Both the position numbers and the translations under genes were made by a program. The notes beneath the pieces are model-generated. The model was not told the origin of the DNA. It did not search any database and worked only from the letters and a program-made list of their open reading frames with translations. Shown here one piece after another: positions 36,060 to 48,300 of a stretch of DNA of 64,000 nt. How positions within the stretch are numbered: position 1 is the first letter of the stretch; each line of letters starts with the position of its first letter. Source of the DNA: Bactericera cockerelli (lineage: Eukaryota; Arthropoda; Insecta; Hemiptera; Triozidae); NCBI GenBank assembly GCA_024516035.1, contig CM044959.1, forward strand, positions 22,038,741 to 22,102,740, written 5' to 3'.

Positions 36060-39000
36060 TCTTTTTAGATTAAGCTGTACAACAACCTGTTGATCTAATA
36101 TTTTATTTTGGTTTATCAAAGTTTGAATTTTGCGATATTTATGTATTTGAGACACATCCTCTATGAGGCCTTAATATTTTTAGTCGATCAGATTTATTCC
36201 ACGGGACCACAGAGCGTCCTATTCTGAGCTGACATAACTATGTTGACCACTATTAGTTATTTGGTAAAAAGTGTAAAAAAGCAGGTATATAATTGTAGTT
36301 TGGAATAACCACTTTGTTTCTCAAGCATGCCAATAACCAGATTTGGGAACTTTCTTATCTTGTTGAGCGAATCTCAGAGTGCCACCTTGCAGTCAACAAC
36401 AAACCCGAATCCTTGTATCTATAGATCTTTGGACCCCATCAATTGGAAAAAAGAGCCACACACACAAACTGACCTGTGATGTTTTGTGGCCATTATGTTT
36501 ACATATGTGATCATTGGCCAAGTACAGGTTTTCAAAACAAACATTATTTATTTCCAAACTAATTGAACGGGAGGCAACGAAATTTATTTGTGGTTGGATA
36601 TTTTGAGCTCTTGAGATTTACGAATTTGTTTGGTACATGGACCTTCCTACCACTAGCAAGGACCTACCTCCGCTCGTTATAAGATGCTGAATTTACGAGC
36701 TGTAGATAAGGAGCTGTATACATTTTCTCTTCTAAGTCATGGGTTTAAGATTTGCCCATTAACATATTCCATTCATTTTCAAATGAGCAGATGTTGCGAT
36801 AACTTTCCTTCCTATTGCGATTTCAAATGACAGATTTCAGCCTGGGCCCAGAACATTGTATATCACAAGGCCCGGGGGGTCTACAGCATACCGTCAGCCC
36901 TTAGATCACCGAAAATAATCAATTGACATTTTAGTCAAATATCCTTGTGAGCTTTGGCCTTCTCCAAATTTGTAAATTTTAGTTAATTTCTTGCTCTTTT
37001 ACTTGTGATTAGTATCAGGTTAGCAAGTAGGCACCAGGGCAGGCATTAGTATATAACAAAAGATATTTTCATGTACCAAAATTGGTTCTCTTAATGTTAA
37101 AATATGCTGTCATTCTCCTGTAGACGATGAATAATATGGTGATACACAGTTGACGTAGTGCGGTACTACTGTTCTACTTGGACAGGTTGAAGAAAGCACT
37201 ATAACTTTGCCAGGACTTTTTATTTCTCGAACTGCGATAATATTGTAGACATAGTTACCACGATACTAGAAACTTTCCGTGAGAGATCATAACTTATTCC
37301 TTAGGTACTCTCTGACGTGACAATCATAACTGTTGGATCGTCGCAAGAAGTTACGATTTTTTTTTCAAAGTCGGCACGCTAATGTATGCACACTAGGCAG
37401 AGGTCAGCGGAAATTAATTAACTTTTTGTTTCAGTCGGTGATTAAGGCTTAATAATTAATAACTTCGGCTCTAAAGTGTCTTCATGAAGCAGAGAGGCTT
37501 CAATATTCATTCATCATTCTGGAAGTTGCCAATCAAAGTTTCGAAGAAAAAAATATCTTCCGACGCGACATAACCGACTGAATATTGAATATGTTTGAAT
37601 GGACTGATGGTGATGATCGGATGTCAATGGGGATTTTGTTTCTTCATACTGAAGATACAAAAAAAATAAACAATTTTTTTTTTCAGAAGATTTGCAAAAA
37701 GCTGTATCTAATACCTACTATGCGTGTCCAAATCCGAAATAAGTTCGGAAAGTGCCAATATCCAGAAAAACATAATAAAATAGTAAAGTTTCAACACAGA
37801 ATCCCTACCAAAACCTGCAGTAAATTTAGAACTACTTGTAGATATTAGATATCGTAGCCCACTTTATCCCTAAATTAATATGTGAAAGATATACAGAAGA
37901 CCAAACTTTGTATCCAAATATGAAACCTTGTGGTACGTATCCCTCTCATGTGGTACGTATCCCTCTCTTGTGATACGTATCGCGTGACCATTCTCCTTTC
38001 CGAATTTCAAATGACCCTCCCTGCGGCATGTATCGCCTAGCTATGCATCAATCAATTCGCATGCTGTTCCCGAAAAAGGACTAGTGAAATTAGCCTAGTC
38101 AGTTGCCTCATGCCTTGTAGCACCAGTCCCGTCATTTGTTTTCTTCAAACTTGGCCTGGTTAATAGCCTGACGTTTGCCAAAGCTCTCGAAGATTGCTCT
38201 TTCATTGTTTGAGTTAATGCTCTTCATGTCGGACTATATTTAGTCCTGCAGATGAATTAATCAAGCGCAGATTACACACCTGAACCGAAAATTCACCTGC
38301 AGCTTGGAGCGTGTTGCGTCTGATGTGATTTACTTTCTTCTCCTGTGTCCGCTGGTCCGGTGATTAGTGGATGGTGGAAAGTCTGGTATGGTTTCAAATC
38401 TTACAAAATTAATGGATTCTGTTCTGTGCAATTGGTATGTTTAATATAGTGCTCCGAAAAGCGGCTAAGATGAAGAGTTGGTAAAAATACTTTGCCTATT
38501 CGAAAAAAAGAATTTAATGATATGCCAGATGGGTTCAAGAGAGGTAAAATTTTGACACTTCATCCATGATAGAATCACAGCTCCAATCACTTACCTTTTT
38601 TTTGTATCAATCATTTCACTTAAGGCTTTTTCACATTTCCACCCACCTTTAGTAAGTTTGTACCAATTGCACAATTAGAAATACCATTTGATATTCATTC
38701 ACAATAAGCTCATGAAAGTCTTGAACAATTCCTTTTATCTTGATGTTTGGGATTTTCACCGACAAACAACATCAAACCAAATAGAGTATGATGTGCTTTT
38801 CCAATGTACAAATAATTTTTGTTAGGTTAATATTAATATCGTCTTTGGTAGGTCTTACCAGAAATTTTGAAAACATCATATCGAGTAATACTTGGCTGAA
38901 AATGATGGTACTCGAAAACTTCATTTTCCTGGCTAAAATTTCAGTTAGTCTATTCTTCCCTATTTTTATTTTTACAATAAAGGTATGTACTCTCGTCGTG

Positions 39001-41060
39001 ATATGACCATGCGCAGTTGAAAGCGATGTTAAACCCAAATGGAAAAAAAAGTTATGTACTTGTCAACAAAATGTATAATCCTTTTTTTCTTTTTTAGTTG
39101 AGGATTTGGTCGTTTGTAGGTTAATAGTAATGAATTTTGAATGAGCTCTCGGGCTTTCAGGAAGTTTTGTGCTGTTTCATATCCAATATTTCGATGTCTT
39201 CTGTGGCGAAACTTTACCAGATGAATCTAACACATGTACCTGCAGCATATAATGTAGATCTATACCTCAGGACTAATATTACACCAAGCGCGATGTACCG
39301 CGAACCCGCTGTTCCCAAAATACTGATACCTGACAAAAAGTCAGAGATGCCTACATTTTTTTTGGATGGCACCACTTTTTTGTATGACCATCTGTTTTAA
39401 AATGACACACTAAATCAAGCTCATGCAAACATTACATTTTGTACTATATTCTCAATTGAGCTTTTATTTACTATGTTATATACAAGTTTAGTAGCACTTA
39501 CTAGCCATTCATACCCGAGTCCTTACCTAACCTCTTTGGTTTCCCTTTAGGTCTAGCTCCTTTCGATCAGTTTTTCATATTTGTTCAAAATATGTATAAT
39601 ATTCCTGTATCATTATGGCGACAGTGTAATTTTTAGGTCTGTGATATTTTAGAGCAAGTAACTGTTCTACTAAACTTGTTTTATTTAATTTTTGAAAGTG
39701 TTAGTCATTGTTATAACCATTCCAATTTCAAAATAACGTCTCATTATATTTTTATGAGCAAAATCTATAAAGGTATTATAATTATTTTGATAGAAATCCT
39801 CTTTCATCCTTGTGCTGAGCTAGTCGCTTAAAGATTTTGTGACTATCTGCTCAAGTTGTTTGGCATTCCTAAAATCAATTTATTTGACATCAATAAACAA
39901 TTCACTATCATTATAATATTAAGTTCTCTATCATATTAAGTTCTCTATCATAACAATTCTCTATTATATTAAGTATACCAACATGGGTATTTGTAATAAC
40001 GTGTTGAGAGTGAGCAACTTGTGGCACACCGCACCGTCTCAGATCATTAGTCCCAGGAGAACTGAACTTGTGAAGTCTTTGTTTTTAACATGGTCTGTGG
40101 CGTTCTGGTTGATGATTATAAATTAAGCACCTACCTAGCACTCCCAGACTATAGCACTACCTAGATCTGACGAATAAATCTCTGTGTACCTACTTGTGAG
40201 GATAAGTAAATAAGTACTTTGTCCATTAGTTGCTGAGGAGCAGGCGAGACCAGGGACTGCGGAGGCGCCGGGACGCTGGTGCTCCTGTGACTCCCGCTTG
40301 TACTAACATGATAGCACGTAATGCATAACACAAACTATAATATTTTATGGAGTTTTGTGAAAGGACTAGACAGCCTTTTATTTCCACACCATCACTAATG
40401 CACGAATGTTGTTGTTGATATTTTAGTGGAAAAATTCAAAAAGCAGCAACCTTACTACATCGACTTTTACATGCATAATTTTATTCATTATAATCAATAA
40501 ATCAAACTTTGAACTGGTCTGGGCGTGTTTTATACACTGGATAATTAACACAAGCTTTAAATCCTGTTACATGTGTTGTGCGCTACGGAGGTGCTGCCTA
40601 CCTATTCTCTACAAGTACACCCTGAAATCCAAACACAGAGCTGGTGAAAATATCTAGAGGCCGCCGGGTGTTCAACCCGCAGGCGTGCTATACTCAACTC
40701 ATTAAGGCATGGCCATTACTTCTGGCTGACTAAAACTATTTGGCCCATGGAATGAACTTTGATGTAGTTAGGACCACGGCCAATAATTACTAATGCTTTA
40801 ATGTGATCTGAAACTAATGCACCTTTTCACATTACTACTGTTAGTAGGTATACCATACAAATACCTGATTAATATCATGGTAATCATTGTTTATGCAGGT
40901 ATATTTAGCACAGTGGTGGTAGTTTACTTTCTCACACTGGAATAACATCAGGACTACCTACTATGTATACAGATATACTCATGATAGCAGTACTCACTCT
41001 ATGTATAATAATGCTCTATATCTCCCAGACTCTCAATAATGTACTTGCCTTGTTTTTTTC
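36060..41060. other. No gene recognised
   Basis: AT-rich, with small GC-richer patches near 36850-36900, 38030-38400 and 40230-40320. Frames at 37585-37848, 38772-39038 and 39137-39400 are 72-88 codons without recognisable domains. At 40660-40700 a cgggt/acccg stem-loop resembles a T-arm, but no tRNA folds around it. Confidence 0.4.
37929..37988 (+). repeat. 20-bp tandem repeat, about three copies
   Basis: The unit tgtggtacgtatccctctc is present twice nearly perfectly, then a third copy (tgtgatacgtatcgcg) has diverged. Confidence 0.85.
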
Positions 41061-41460
41061 TAATGTTACTTCCGATAAATTTCTAATATTAGAAATAGGA
41101 AGTATTGTGTTCGTTTCTGGAAGAAAAGAATTTATTTTGCTCCGATTTCAGTTTTTTTCTTCTTTCTGGACGATTCATAACCCCCTGAGCAACTTTGGTT
41201 TTGTGTCTGTCTGTCGGTTAAAAAAATTCCTTGTTACAGGCAAATCTCAGAAACTACTGAACGGATTTCAACGAAATTTTGTCAACATATAGGAGACATC
41301 CTGTAGATGGTCCCATTTTAAATTCATCAACTTTGCACCAGCGGTTCTTGGTGATAGAGACCATGCGTCTGACCACTAACTTAAACGCTTATATCTCGTT
41401 AACGGTACAACCGATTATGATGAAATTCTGTATGAATTAGCGTTTTACATTTAACACTTA
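41061..41460 (+). repeat. Dispersed repeat R1, longer copy
   Basis: The first 100 bases match 12655-12757. The sequence then runs through tgtctgtctgtcggtt, ctcagaaactactgaacgg and atttcaacgaaatttt, and a second block atatctcgttaacgg, tacaaccgatt, atgatgaaattctg. These motifs are characteristic of the noncoding part of abundant arthropod dispersed repeats. The only frame (40963-41292, 109 codons) overlaps it and shows no domain. Confidence 0.55.
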
Positions 41461-41756
41461 CAATATTTTTTAATAAAATTTGACTAAGTTCTGATATTTA
41501 AGAAAATCAAAAAATTGGAACAAAAAAGTCAAAAAATAAGGTCCACGACTTGCCGATACAGATTTTTTTTGTAGAGTCGGTTAAGCATTTTTTGGAAATT
41601 CAAGTGATTTAGTGTAAAATCTCAAAATTCCCATGTGTTTACAATGTGAAACAATTACGAGGAAGTATTGTGTCCATAATTGGCAGTTTTTTTTATTTCA
41701 TCTAGAATAATTCCAGATGATGTATTGTAGGACCAACCATCTCACTGATGTGATGT

Positions 41757-41769
41757 TCTCTCTCCCTCT

Positions 41770-41807
<38 letters not shown>

Positions 41808-41808
41808 A
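41757..41808 (+). repeat. (CT)n microsatellite
   Basis: Interrupted CT repeat of about 50 bases. A complementary (GA)n run follows at about 41890-41907, so the two could pair in single-stranded form. Confidence 0.95.
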
Positions 41809-42251
41809 GTAAGATGTGCGTGTATAATTCGTATTGACAAGTAAGGACGAAAACAGGATAAGTTTTATGACGACTCTGTTAAGCCCGAATCAGAGAGAGA
41901 GAGAGGGACTTGTTCCCAGGGGATTATAGCATGGATATCACTGTGGTTGAGAAGAAAGATTGGACTGACAATAATATTATGTACATGATGTTATTCTTGG
42001 TTTTTGTACAAAAATATTGTATTTATTTCTATATTCTAGAAATAAATAAGTTATTGATAACACACAACTAGTAGATTAATATTTTTAATTACTATAAATA
42101 ATTCTATTTCTCAGGACCTAGGTGGTCCCTTTCACACATTGAATATCCTTCTTGTGTGACAACGACTAGGTATCAGGGTTTATAGACCTCCTTGTTTTCA
42201 CGTCAAGCTTCGTAATAATCTCTTACCGTCCTAACGAGGTAGTCAGTAGAC

Positions 42252-42453
42252 AGAATAATAATAATAGACACTTGCTTATGTACTGTCAGATTACGACTAA
42301 GTAGTCCCATTATTCCAGTAGCTGTTGGTGCCATTGTTAGGTGGTCAAATTTTCAAATATGTACATATGAGGATAACTGCATTCATAGGGCAGCATTCAA
42401 ACCAACGAATCTCCCAGATATATATACATGAATTAACAGACTTAACCACATGC
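42252..42453 (-). repeat. SINE-like element related to family S1
   Basis: On the minus strand a weak tRNA head (ggtttgaatgctgcc resembling a B box, at 42388-42402) leads to a body with aataatgggactactta and ends in (ATT)n, the same order as in the 2.5-kb element. The A box is badly decayed and no target-site duplication was seen. Confidence 0.4.
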
Positions 42454-44963
42454 TAAATAAAAATAAAATGTAAAATACCTTTTTTAATGTTACTAAGCTA
42501 GGTTAAAGCCTCACTATGGACACATTTCTAATTTTTTTAAAGTTTAATTCACAATATTTTAATCTTAATACTATGTTATTGTAAAATACGGATGAAGTGA
42601 ATTTTACACAAAATATGATTCAAATTTTCTCATTATTTTTTGTGGACTACCTACTTTTTATTCTAGCGGAATTCTGTAGACTGTTCACGTGTTTATTTTC
42701 ATACGAAGGTGGTTCCACTTGTCCGTGAAATGACCAACACACTTGATTATGAAGTAATCTAAAATACGCCATGAAATCCGTTAGGTACTTTAATACGTAC
42801 GAGTATAAGGAACATAATCTTTATAATCTGATTACCTCGGGCTGACCCGCCATACATGTATAGGTATGTGGGTAATCCAAAAATGTAGAGGCTGGTCCTC
42901 CATTCTCCATTCAATGTGAGTAGAGTATAAGTGTGGAATCCAAACTCAACGCTACGGTCCTTCATATTCCTTCATGTAAAATATGTAATCATACTAATCA
43001 TATAATAGTTATGTAATTAGTGTCTAACTTGGTGTTGATATGTAATTGTAAAAAACTGTCATCGTATAATGAACTTCAAAAGCAAGTATACCATCCCACT
43101 CATCTATACTTACTCAAGCTCCAGGGATAAATTATACCCACTTTAACTAAGGTAAATCTAAAGATGAGTTAATCCCAAATGTCACTGTTCCATCACAAGG
43201 ACTAACTTTTAACTTAAATCCCGCGGATCATTATGTGATCTTGAAAATCAAAATAACCCCTAAAGAACTATTCCTACTTACAGATTCTATAAACAATTCA
43301 TAGGAAAAAACAACAACCTTTGTAAACAACAACAGATAAGGGAAAAACAGAAAATATTAATTATGAATGTAATAACAACAACAATATACATTGTGGTGAT
43401 TATGGAAAAGCATTGTGCATTAACGGATGTTCCTATTCGCGATGAAAAGAAAATAATGAGGTGGTAATGACAAGAACAATAACATAAAAGGAGGCACGTC
43501 GGCTCCCCTGACCTAGGTGTGTAGCCCAAGATAAGGACCTGACCTTTGCAGAGATATAGTTTCAGGTGTTGATGCGAAGAGACGAAATTTTCAAGTTTTT
43601 CTAATATTTGGTACCAAGATAGGTGAATCCCAAATATGTATTTCCTACAGGCTTCCAGAACGCCTGTGTCAACTAGGTACCAAAGATTACTTACTGTAAA
43701 TAATGCAAAAAATCACACAGCTCTGACTAATCGCAATCAGTGATAATGATTACTCGTTGAGGAAATCTCCCATCTCATTAATAAACTTTTGATAAGCTCC
43801 ACTTGCAATCCGTCATATATCATAGATAGTCACAACAAGTATATGTAAGCTAATATTGCAATGTATGTTGCATTAGCTTCTTTGTTAAGACTGGTGTCAG
43901 CTGAGGCCAAGGTGTCCCATAACGCCTACTATTTATCTGCCCTAGCAGAGTCTTCCTGGTGTCAGGTTCTATTCAACCTGTAGCGGAGTGTAGCGCCTTC
44001 GCCTTGCCTCATCTTACACAGATAACAGCATTTAACTATGCACACAAAGTATGACTACCTATGTAAATAGTACTACACATAGATAGCTAGGTGACTGGAA
44101 GGCACTATGAATAGCACTATAACTTCTGCTGATAAGGTTCCCGTGTAGTAAATCTTGGCCACGTTGAAAAGTGGGGGAACGAGGGTTAATCCTTATTTTT
44201 TGGCGGTCAAAGTGAACAACCGCATGAAAAAACAAAATACTTGTTAGTAAATAAAATTTAGTTACGCTTAATTTTATCGAATGTACTTCAAATCATATTA
44301 TGCATTACTTATATAAGCATTCATTAATATGTTGTTCATCATTTGACATGAATGTTTATGTGGTGTCAGCTGACCAAAGATTCATTGTTCAATTTTTTCA
44401 CAATATACATTTATGTAATTCTGGATTTGGGTATCTTTGAGAATTCCAAATTAATTTCTAATCAACAGATATTATTATCCTAATACTATGGTCAATTTAA
44501 ACTTTCAAGATTGCTTAAACAATAACCAACTAAATAAATTGATAAAAATATTATAAAACACATTTTGCCATTTCTTTGTAAAAATATAATAAAGTGGTAA
44601 TTGTAATGTGCAAGGTTTCTTTCAATTTTTTTTTTTCTCGAAAATTTTCAATTCGATGGCAAAATTCAATTATATCATGATTATTTTCTAACATTTGTGA
44701 AATGCTCATATAGTACCTAATTGTAAAACAAATGTACCTATTATTGCTGAAACTTAGTCACCTAGCTGATTGCGTAGACACTAGGCAGGATGAAAATTTT
44801 CACACCGTCCCATTAGGCCAGCTTCCCCTATCGTAGTATTTCAACATGAAACCATTTTATCAACGTATCTTTTATCTAATCATCCAGCACATAGGTAAAT
44901 TATAACGTACAACAATACAACCCTGAAAATAATGATAATATCTTGGAATATTAAAGATTGTGA
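42454..44963. other. No gene recognised
   Basis: AT-rich. Minus frames at 42759-42965 and 43287-43529 are short and have no known domain. A GC-richer patch near 43900-44010 contains caggttctattcaacctg, a short palindrome, without tRNA folding. Confidence 0.4.
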
Positions 44964-45005
44964 CACAGTGCAATAGTCAATGCCTGTAATATTGTAGTCG
45001 CATTT

Positions 45006-45381
45006 ATGAGTTTACACTTTGAGCAAGACAAGATGACAGTCTCCATTAATTTCAAAACTTTCGATGGTATGGAATGTAGTTTTCATGAAATTAAAGTACA
45101 TTCTGATGCGATTAGGAACGGAGGAGTTAGAATCTCTGAAATAAAAGGACCAAGTACAGTCGTTGAAATTTTGAATCTAGATATTCATAACAATGAAGAG
45201 GAGTTCACTTAAATCAAATAGAACTGTTGGTGTTAGGAAGAGCATCCAGCCGTAAGACATGTGCCACAACCCACCAACCTCAAACATGAGGTTGAACAAT
45301 GCTGACTCCAAGTAGGATTGGAAAAAAGGCAAAGTAAAAGAAGAAGAAGAGGACTTCACCCTGCCCAACCATTGTGAATGA
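45006..45381 (+). pseudogene. ORF of unknown function split by a small retroelement
   Basis: The frame opens after a TGA at 44961, has ATG at 45006 and reads 68 codons with balanced, protein-like composition (for example SDAIRNGGVRISEIKGPSTV) to a stop at 45210, which lies at the edge of an insertion. Across the insertion, the 3' copy of the 14-base target-site duplication resumes the same reading phase for another 12 codons to a TGA at 45379. The pre-insertion ORF would therefore have been about 75 codons from the ATG. I do not recognise the product; it could be the end of a host gene, a processed copy, or part of an older mobile element. One base differs between the duplication copies (GAG/GAC). 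Confidence 0.45.
45209..45345 (+). mobile_element. Short RTE-like retroelement insertion, copy 2
   Basis: ggtgttaggaagagcatcc and agccgtaagac, a gaggttgaacaatg block, ggattggaaaaaaggcaaag and a (GAA)n tail match the 24.0-kb copy in order. The insertion is bracketed by gaagaggagttcac (45195-45208) and gaagaggacttcac (45346-45359), 13 of 14 identical, as expected for target-primed reverse transcription. Only about 137 bp are present, so it is a severely 5'-truncated LINE or a short SINE using the LINE tail. Confidence 0.7.
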
Positions 45382-48300
45382 TGACTTTCCACATTTAATT
45401 TTTATTTAAATTGTTTTTAAAGTTAAGATCCATCTCCCATATTGCTACAGAATTTAAGCTCATTTGAATTGAATTGTTTGTACATCATAGGAGTGTTTTA
45501 CGACTTATTTTGTACTCGCCTTCTCTATTGTCAGAGAAGCTTCTTGTTACTTGGATCTGGCAACATTGGCACCTCGACAAGTTGTGCCAACTTGGACTGT
45601 CCACAGTATAGTATTCGTAGCATAGTCCATAAGGTACACTTGTAAGTCGCAGTCCTGGCTATAGCTACTTGTACTGTGCTGGAGATACAAGATAGGCAAC
45701 TAACGTAGCTGCTACCTAGACACTACATAGGTTCAAGTATGTAACAGACATAATGCACATAAAAACAGGGTCTAATAGAACTTATTATATTTGCAGTTAA
45801 CTGGTAGTACCTGGATAAATAATATTTTAGTATTGAGTAAGTTGGTAATTTCACGTTGCTGAACTCTCATCAACGTTTTCAAGTTCTGAGCACGTCGCAA
45901 TGTTGGAGTACTTACACTTACAAATACGATCTAACTAATTACTCTTGTACTTGAGGAAATACCTGGAAAGGTGATCATTTTCATTGAGGTTCTTCTTATG
46001 TTACCTAAAATGTTATCTACAAATTCTATAAAACCAGTGAAATATCTGCTTTATTCCTGTGATGACTCTTTTTAAATGAAGTAATGGAGTAGCCTTTTGA
46101 ATTGAGAATGTCTTGCGCTGACAGTGTAAGTCTAAATATAGCACGCCTTATACTTATACAATACAGGCATAGTAAGTATTATGTTTTCCTTATCAAAATA
46201 CATTATCATTACTATATTTTATAAACGGATTATTACACGTTTCCCTTTTATTATTTTTTCAATCCCTGTATATGTACGAGTATGTCTTTGTCTTGTATAG
46301 TTATCTGCTAATCTTTCAAGTTCAGTTTACCAACATTCACAATGAATGAGAAGCTGTCGAGTGACGTCACCACAAGTGACACCGGTTAATCACTCCTGAT
46401 TCCGTCGAATGCGGGCAGTGGCCAGTCAGTATTTCGTCTAATCCTCCAGCATAGGACCGGGCAATCAAACAATGCGATTGGCTGATAACGCTTGGCTAGT
46501 CTAGCGTTGAAGAGTTGACACTCCTACTCGACTCACATTGAGGCTGATGGGGATTAATTGAATTCCTTGTAATTACTCAACCTGCAACATATAAAACACA
46601 GCGTGTGAGTAGCAACATATATGTAAAAAACTATGTATCATATGAGAGTATTGTGAGTAAACAACTGACTTGATTGTGTATGAGCCAGAGATGAAACTCT
46701 TTAACTTACTTCACAGAGTCAGAACGAATTAGTGAGCTGGTTCTTTTTTAATGAGTCATTTATTTCACTTAAGTAAATGGTACTTTTATAATTAGATATT
46801 GTTTCATGAATTCCCCTTGGTCTGCATTTTTGAACCAGTTCTTCCATTTACTTCAATCCAATTGGTTCAATTATTAATGCGTGCAAATTCGTTCGTCACT
46901 GAAACTTTATTGGTTCTGATGAAATAATTCGCTTGAAATAATTGTTAAGGTCAATCCTAAAAGGATATTTATTGAGGTAGACGCACTTACAAACTTATAC
47001 GTAAAAATCATAATTATTATGTCAGTCACAATGGTTATTGTCTAATATCGATTCATCATAAAATATTATACTGATTCTTTTTCTTTTCTTTTATACTGAA
47101 AATCAAAATCCAACCTCCTGGTTCTAAATATACTTCTCTTACCAGTGAGATAGTATGGTGAACTGGTTCAAATATTTCATTCATTCATTACGCAGTTCCA
47201 TTGCGTGGTCTCACTGGCCAAAACTAGTTGGCTGAAAATGAGGTCGGTCGCCTAGGAGATAAGGGACCGCCCACTTTCCAGAACTCAAGCGGCGCTTTCT
47301 CATGCATGACACGTAGGTCTCTGATTGCCATTAGGGCATAGCTATAAGCAATAATCCTAATATCTTATAATATATAACAGATTCATAGTCCAACAACTAC
47401 AGTTTAATGTGGACTCGGCAAAACTATTAGGAATCACAGTAAACGCCTTAATAGATAATAATGATGCTTCTAATTATGATACTGTAAGTGCATACATACA
47501 TAAGTGACTAATAATATAATACCAGTACTCCATATAAGTAACTATTCCATGCTATTTATTGAGCTGGGTACCAACTCCTCAATACTTATCTATGGTCTCA
47601 TTTAAAACAATGATTCGATTTTCTATTATTATCGCTGAGTGTGTGATTGTCAGAATCGATGAAATGCAGAACGTAGTATGTGTATAATTTGAAATGAATA
47701 CTGAATCAGACAATATGTACGTTGAACGTGATACTTACTTCAGCTACCTACATGATATAAGTATGATTATTTTATATCAAGGGGAAAAGTAAAGGAAAAA
47801 TTAATAGACGTGCTGAAAGTCAAACTCAATCAATGTACCATCCCTCTAGGTTTTAATGAGAAAATAAAACCAAATGGACAAAAATAAATGGCCTTTTTAT
47901 TGTAAAAAAATATAGTTTTCAAAAAACAATAAAACTTAAACACACATGGGTTCAACCGTTAATTTGTTTAAAAAAAAAAAAACCTATGGAACTCATATAC
48001 TCGTCAATACATAGTTCAATTGAACTTACTCTGCCAAAACATTAAAAGAAGGAATAATAAACTCCCAGACTGAAAAGAAAATTAATTTAATAAAATATAC
48101 TATAGCTAGCTATTGAGACAATGATGAAGAACGTGAATGCAATTTCTAATGTGCCGCCGACTCAGAAGAATGCCATGATAATTTTATCGTCTCCAAGATT
48201 TCAATAATAATTATATGAATTAAATGAGTAATAATAACTATAATAACAAATAAAAAGACAAAAATAAGTACAACAATACATTTAATATACCTATAGATGT

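Noticed and set aside
40650..40740. tRNA-like T-arm with cgggt/acccg stem
   Set aside because: No cloverleaf forms around it and the A-box region is absent.
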